Shown: positions 62,925 through 64,000 of the stretch, piece by piece
How positions within the stretch are numbered: the first letter of the stretch is position 1
Layout of the letters: every line of letters starts with the position of its first letter
Source of the DNA: Clostridium facile
GTDB taxonomy: Bacteria; Bacillota; Clostridia; Oscillospirales; Ruminococcaceae
Length of the DNA: 64,000 bases
Direction of reading: 5' to 3'
Assembly: GCF_014297275.1 (NCBI RefSeq)
Contig: NZ_JACOQK010000001.1
Coordinates: 558,001 to 622,000 of the forward strand
Notes under the pieces: model-generated
What the model was told of the DNA's origin: nothing
What the model saw: only the letters and a program-made list of their open reading frames with translations
The model's database searches: none
Translations under genes and position numbers: made by a program

Positions 62925-64000
62925 ATGAAAAATTTTAACATTGTAAAACGGTCGTTAGCTGTATTTGTCAGTATGGTAATGGCTTGCTCTGTTACAGCAA
63001 TCTCTGTAACAGCGGCGGAACCATCACAAACACAATTTCCAGTTGCTTATGCAGAGCAGCAGGGCGATTTCCAAATTGAGAACGGAGTATTGGTAAAATA
63101 CACTGGTTCTGGAGGGGAAGTTATTATTCCAGATACGGTGAACAGTATTGGAGATTATGCTTTTTCCCATTGTAAAGAGCTAACCAGTGTTGTAATTCCA
63201 GAAACAGTTACCCGTATAGGAAATGCTGCATTTTATTATTGTACGAATTTGACAAATATAGTATTGCCAGATAGCATTACTGAGTTAGGAAAATTTGCGT
63301 TTGGAATGTGTTATGGTTTGTCAAATATTACAATCCCTAAAGGTGTTACTACCATACATAATTGGACGTTTGCGTGTTGTGAAAATTTACAATCAGTTGT
63401 TATATTACCAAATGTTTCTAAGATTAGCCAATCCGCATTTGATGGATGTACCAAGTTGACTACAGTTTATGGTTTAAGCGGAACTTATCCAGAAACATTT
63501 GCGAATGAAAATAAGTACCAGTTTATTGATATCAATGAGCCATTTACCGATGTGGCTTATGGCGACTGGTTCTATGACGCTGTTGTATTTGTATACAAAC
63601 AAGAGCTTATGACAGGCACAACCCCAACGACATTTGATCCGGCAGTACCAATGAACCGTGCCCAGTTCGCTACTGTATTGTACCGCCTGGCAGGGGAACC
63701 AGAAGTAGAGTATACTCCGAATTTCCCAGATGTACCGGATGGATGGTTCTATTCTGATGCCATCACATGGGCAACGGAAAATGGCATTATTACCGGATAT
63801 GATGATGGCAATTTTGGAACCCAGGTGAATATCACAAGGGAACAGATCGTAACATTGCTATACCGATATGCTAACTATGTCGGGCTGGACACCTCGCAAA
63901 GAGCATCCCTTGACGAATATGTGGATGGAAGCTCAGTAAGTAGTTTCGCGAAGGACGCCATGGAATGGGCGCTTGCAGTTGGCATTATCCAAGGCCAGAA
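62925..64000 (+). CDS. BspA-type leucine-rich-repeat surface protein with SLH domains (copy 2, 3' end outside window)
   Basis: Tandem paralogue of the preceding gene; 358 residues are visible and the frame is open at the window edge. The start is ATG 62925 after AAAGGAGGTATTGGT. The signal peptide (MKNFNIVKRSLAVFVSMVM onwards) matches that of copy 1. Only about seven LRR_5 repeats follow, without the duplicated insertion, then SLH domains that are almost identical to copy 1 in DNA as well as protein. The remaining part of the third SLH domain lies beyond the window. Confidence 0.9.
   Translation, partial: MKNFNIVKRSLAVFVSMVMACSVTAISVTAAEPSQTQFPVAYAEQQGDFQIENGVLVKYTGSGGEVIIPDTVNSIGDYAFSHCKELTSVVIPETVTRIGNAAFYYCTNLTNIVLPDSITELGKFAFGMCYGLSNITIPKGVTTIHNWTFACCENLQSVVILPNVSKISQSAFDGCTKLTTVYGLSGTYPETFANENKYQFIDINEPFTDVAYGDWFYDAVVFVYKQELMTGTTPTTFDPAVPMNRAQFATVLYRLAGEPEVEYTPNFPDVPDGWFYSDAITWATENGIITGYDDGNFGTQVNITREQIVTLLYRYANYVGLDTSQRASLDEYVDGSSVSSFAKDAMEWALAVGIIQGQ

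Noticed and set aside
1..64000. CRISPR arrays, insertion sequences, prophage genes, rRNA and tRNA genes
   Set aside because: No regularly spaced short repeats, transposase or integrase motifs, phage structural genes, or stable-RNA sequences were seen; the repeats present are within protein-coding domains.

Overview
The window looks like a chromosome segment of an anaerobic, endospore-forming Firmicute of the Clostridia, most likely Oscillospirales/Ruminococcaceae from a gut. The basis is a Firmicutes-type str operon (rpoC-rpsL-rpsG-fusA-tuf), strong AGGAGG ribosome binding sites, sigma-A promoters, a sporulation sigma factor (SigG), and large secreted plant-glycan enzymes with FIVAR repeats and TGD tails next to S-layer homology (SLH) proteins. 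I found no rRNA, tRNA, CRISPR array, prophage or complete insertion sequence.

Layout. (1) 1-8.2 kb: translation and transcription core: end of rpoC, then rpsL, rpsG, fusA, tuf, with a consensus promoter inside the end of rpoC and a terminator after tuf. (2) 8.7-13.6 kb: sbcD-sbcC (overlapping) and a patatin-like lipase. (3) 13.9-17.9 kb: purB-secD-secF, closed by a 15-bp terminator hairpin. (4) 18.3-22.3 kb: a sugar O-acetyltransferase divergent from an EndoQ-like PHP nuclease fused to a UvrD helicase; a 9-5-9 palindrome lies between their promoters. (5) 22.7-28.8 kb: a secreted GH106-type alpha-L-rhamnosidase flanked by two paralogous AraC regulators. (6) 29.4-32.5 kb (minus): a four-gene surface-glycosylation operon (GT2 synthase, DUF2304, DUF2142 GT-C-like protein, SMR/EamA-like flippase). 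(7) 32.9-41.8 kb: housekeeping genes: MIF-like tautomerase, aconitase divergent from glyA, rarA, small membrane proteins, MBL hydrolase, ArsC/Spx-like protein, sigG. (8) 42.1-43.9 kb: rpsB-tsf behind a structured leader. (9) 44.4-64 kb: mostly cell-surface proteins: a 2124-aa GH78 alpha-L-rhamnosidase, a protein of four exact 98-aa repeats, a subtilase with SLH domains, and two tandem BspA-type LRR/SLH proteins, the last cut by the window edge. Within this region sits a Tet(M)-like ribosomal GTPase fused to a Rae1/YacP-type NYN endoribonuclease.

Working together. The rhamnosidases and their AraC regulators suggest use of rhamnose-rich plant glycans such as rhamnogalacturonan. The SLH proteins probably share one wall polymer as anchor, and the minus-strand glycosylation operon may decorate that wall. 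The most striking candidates for undescribed biology are the GTPase-Rae1 fusion, the EndoQ-UvrD fusion, the rpsB leader and the terminator-containing leader before the 98-aa-repeat protein. Motif and residue positions are read from the sequence; functions are inferred from family resemblance without database searches.
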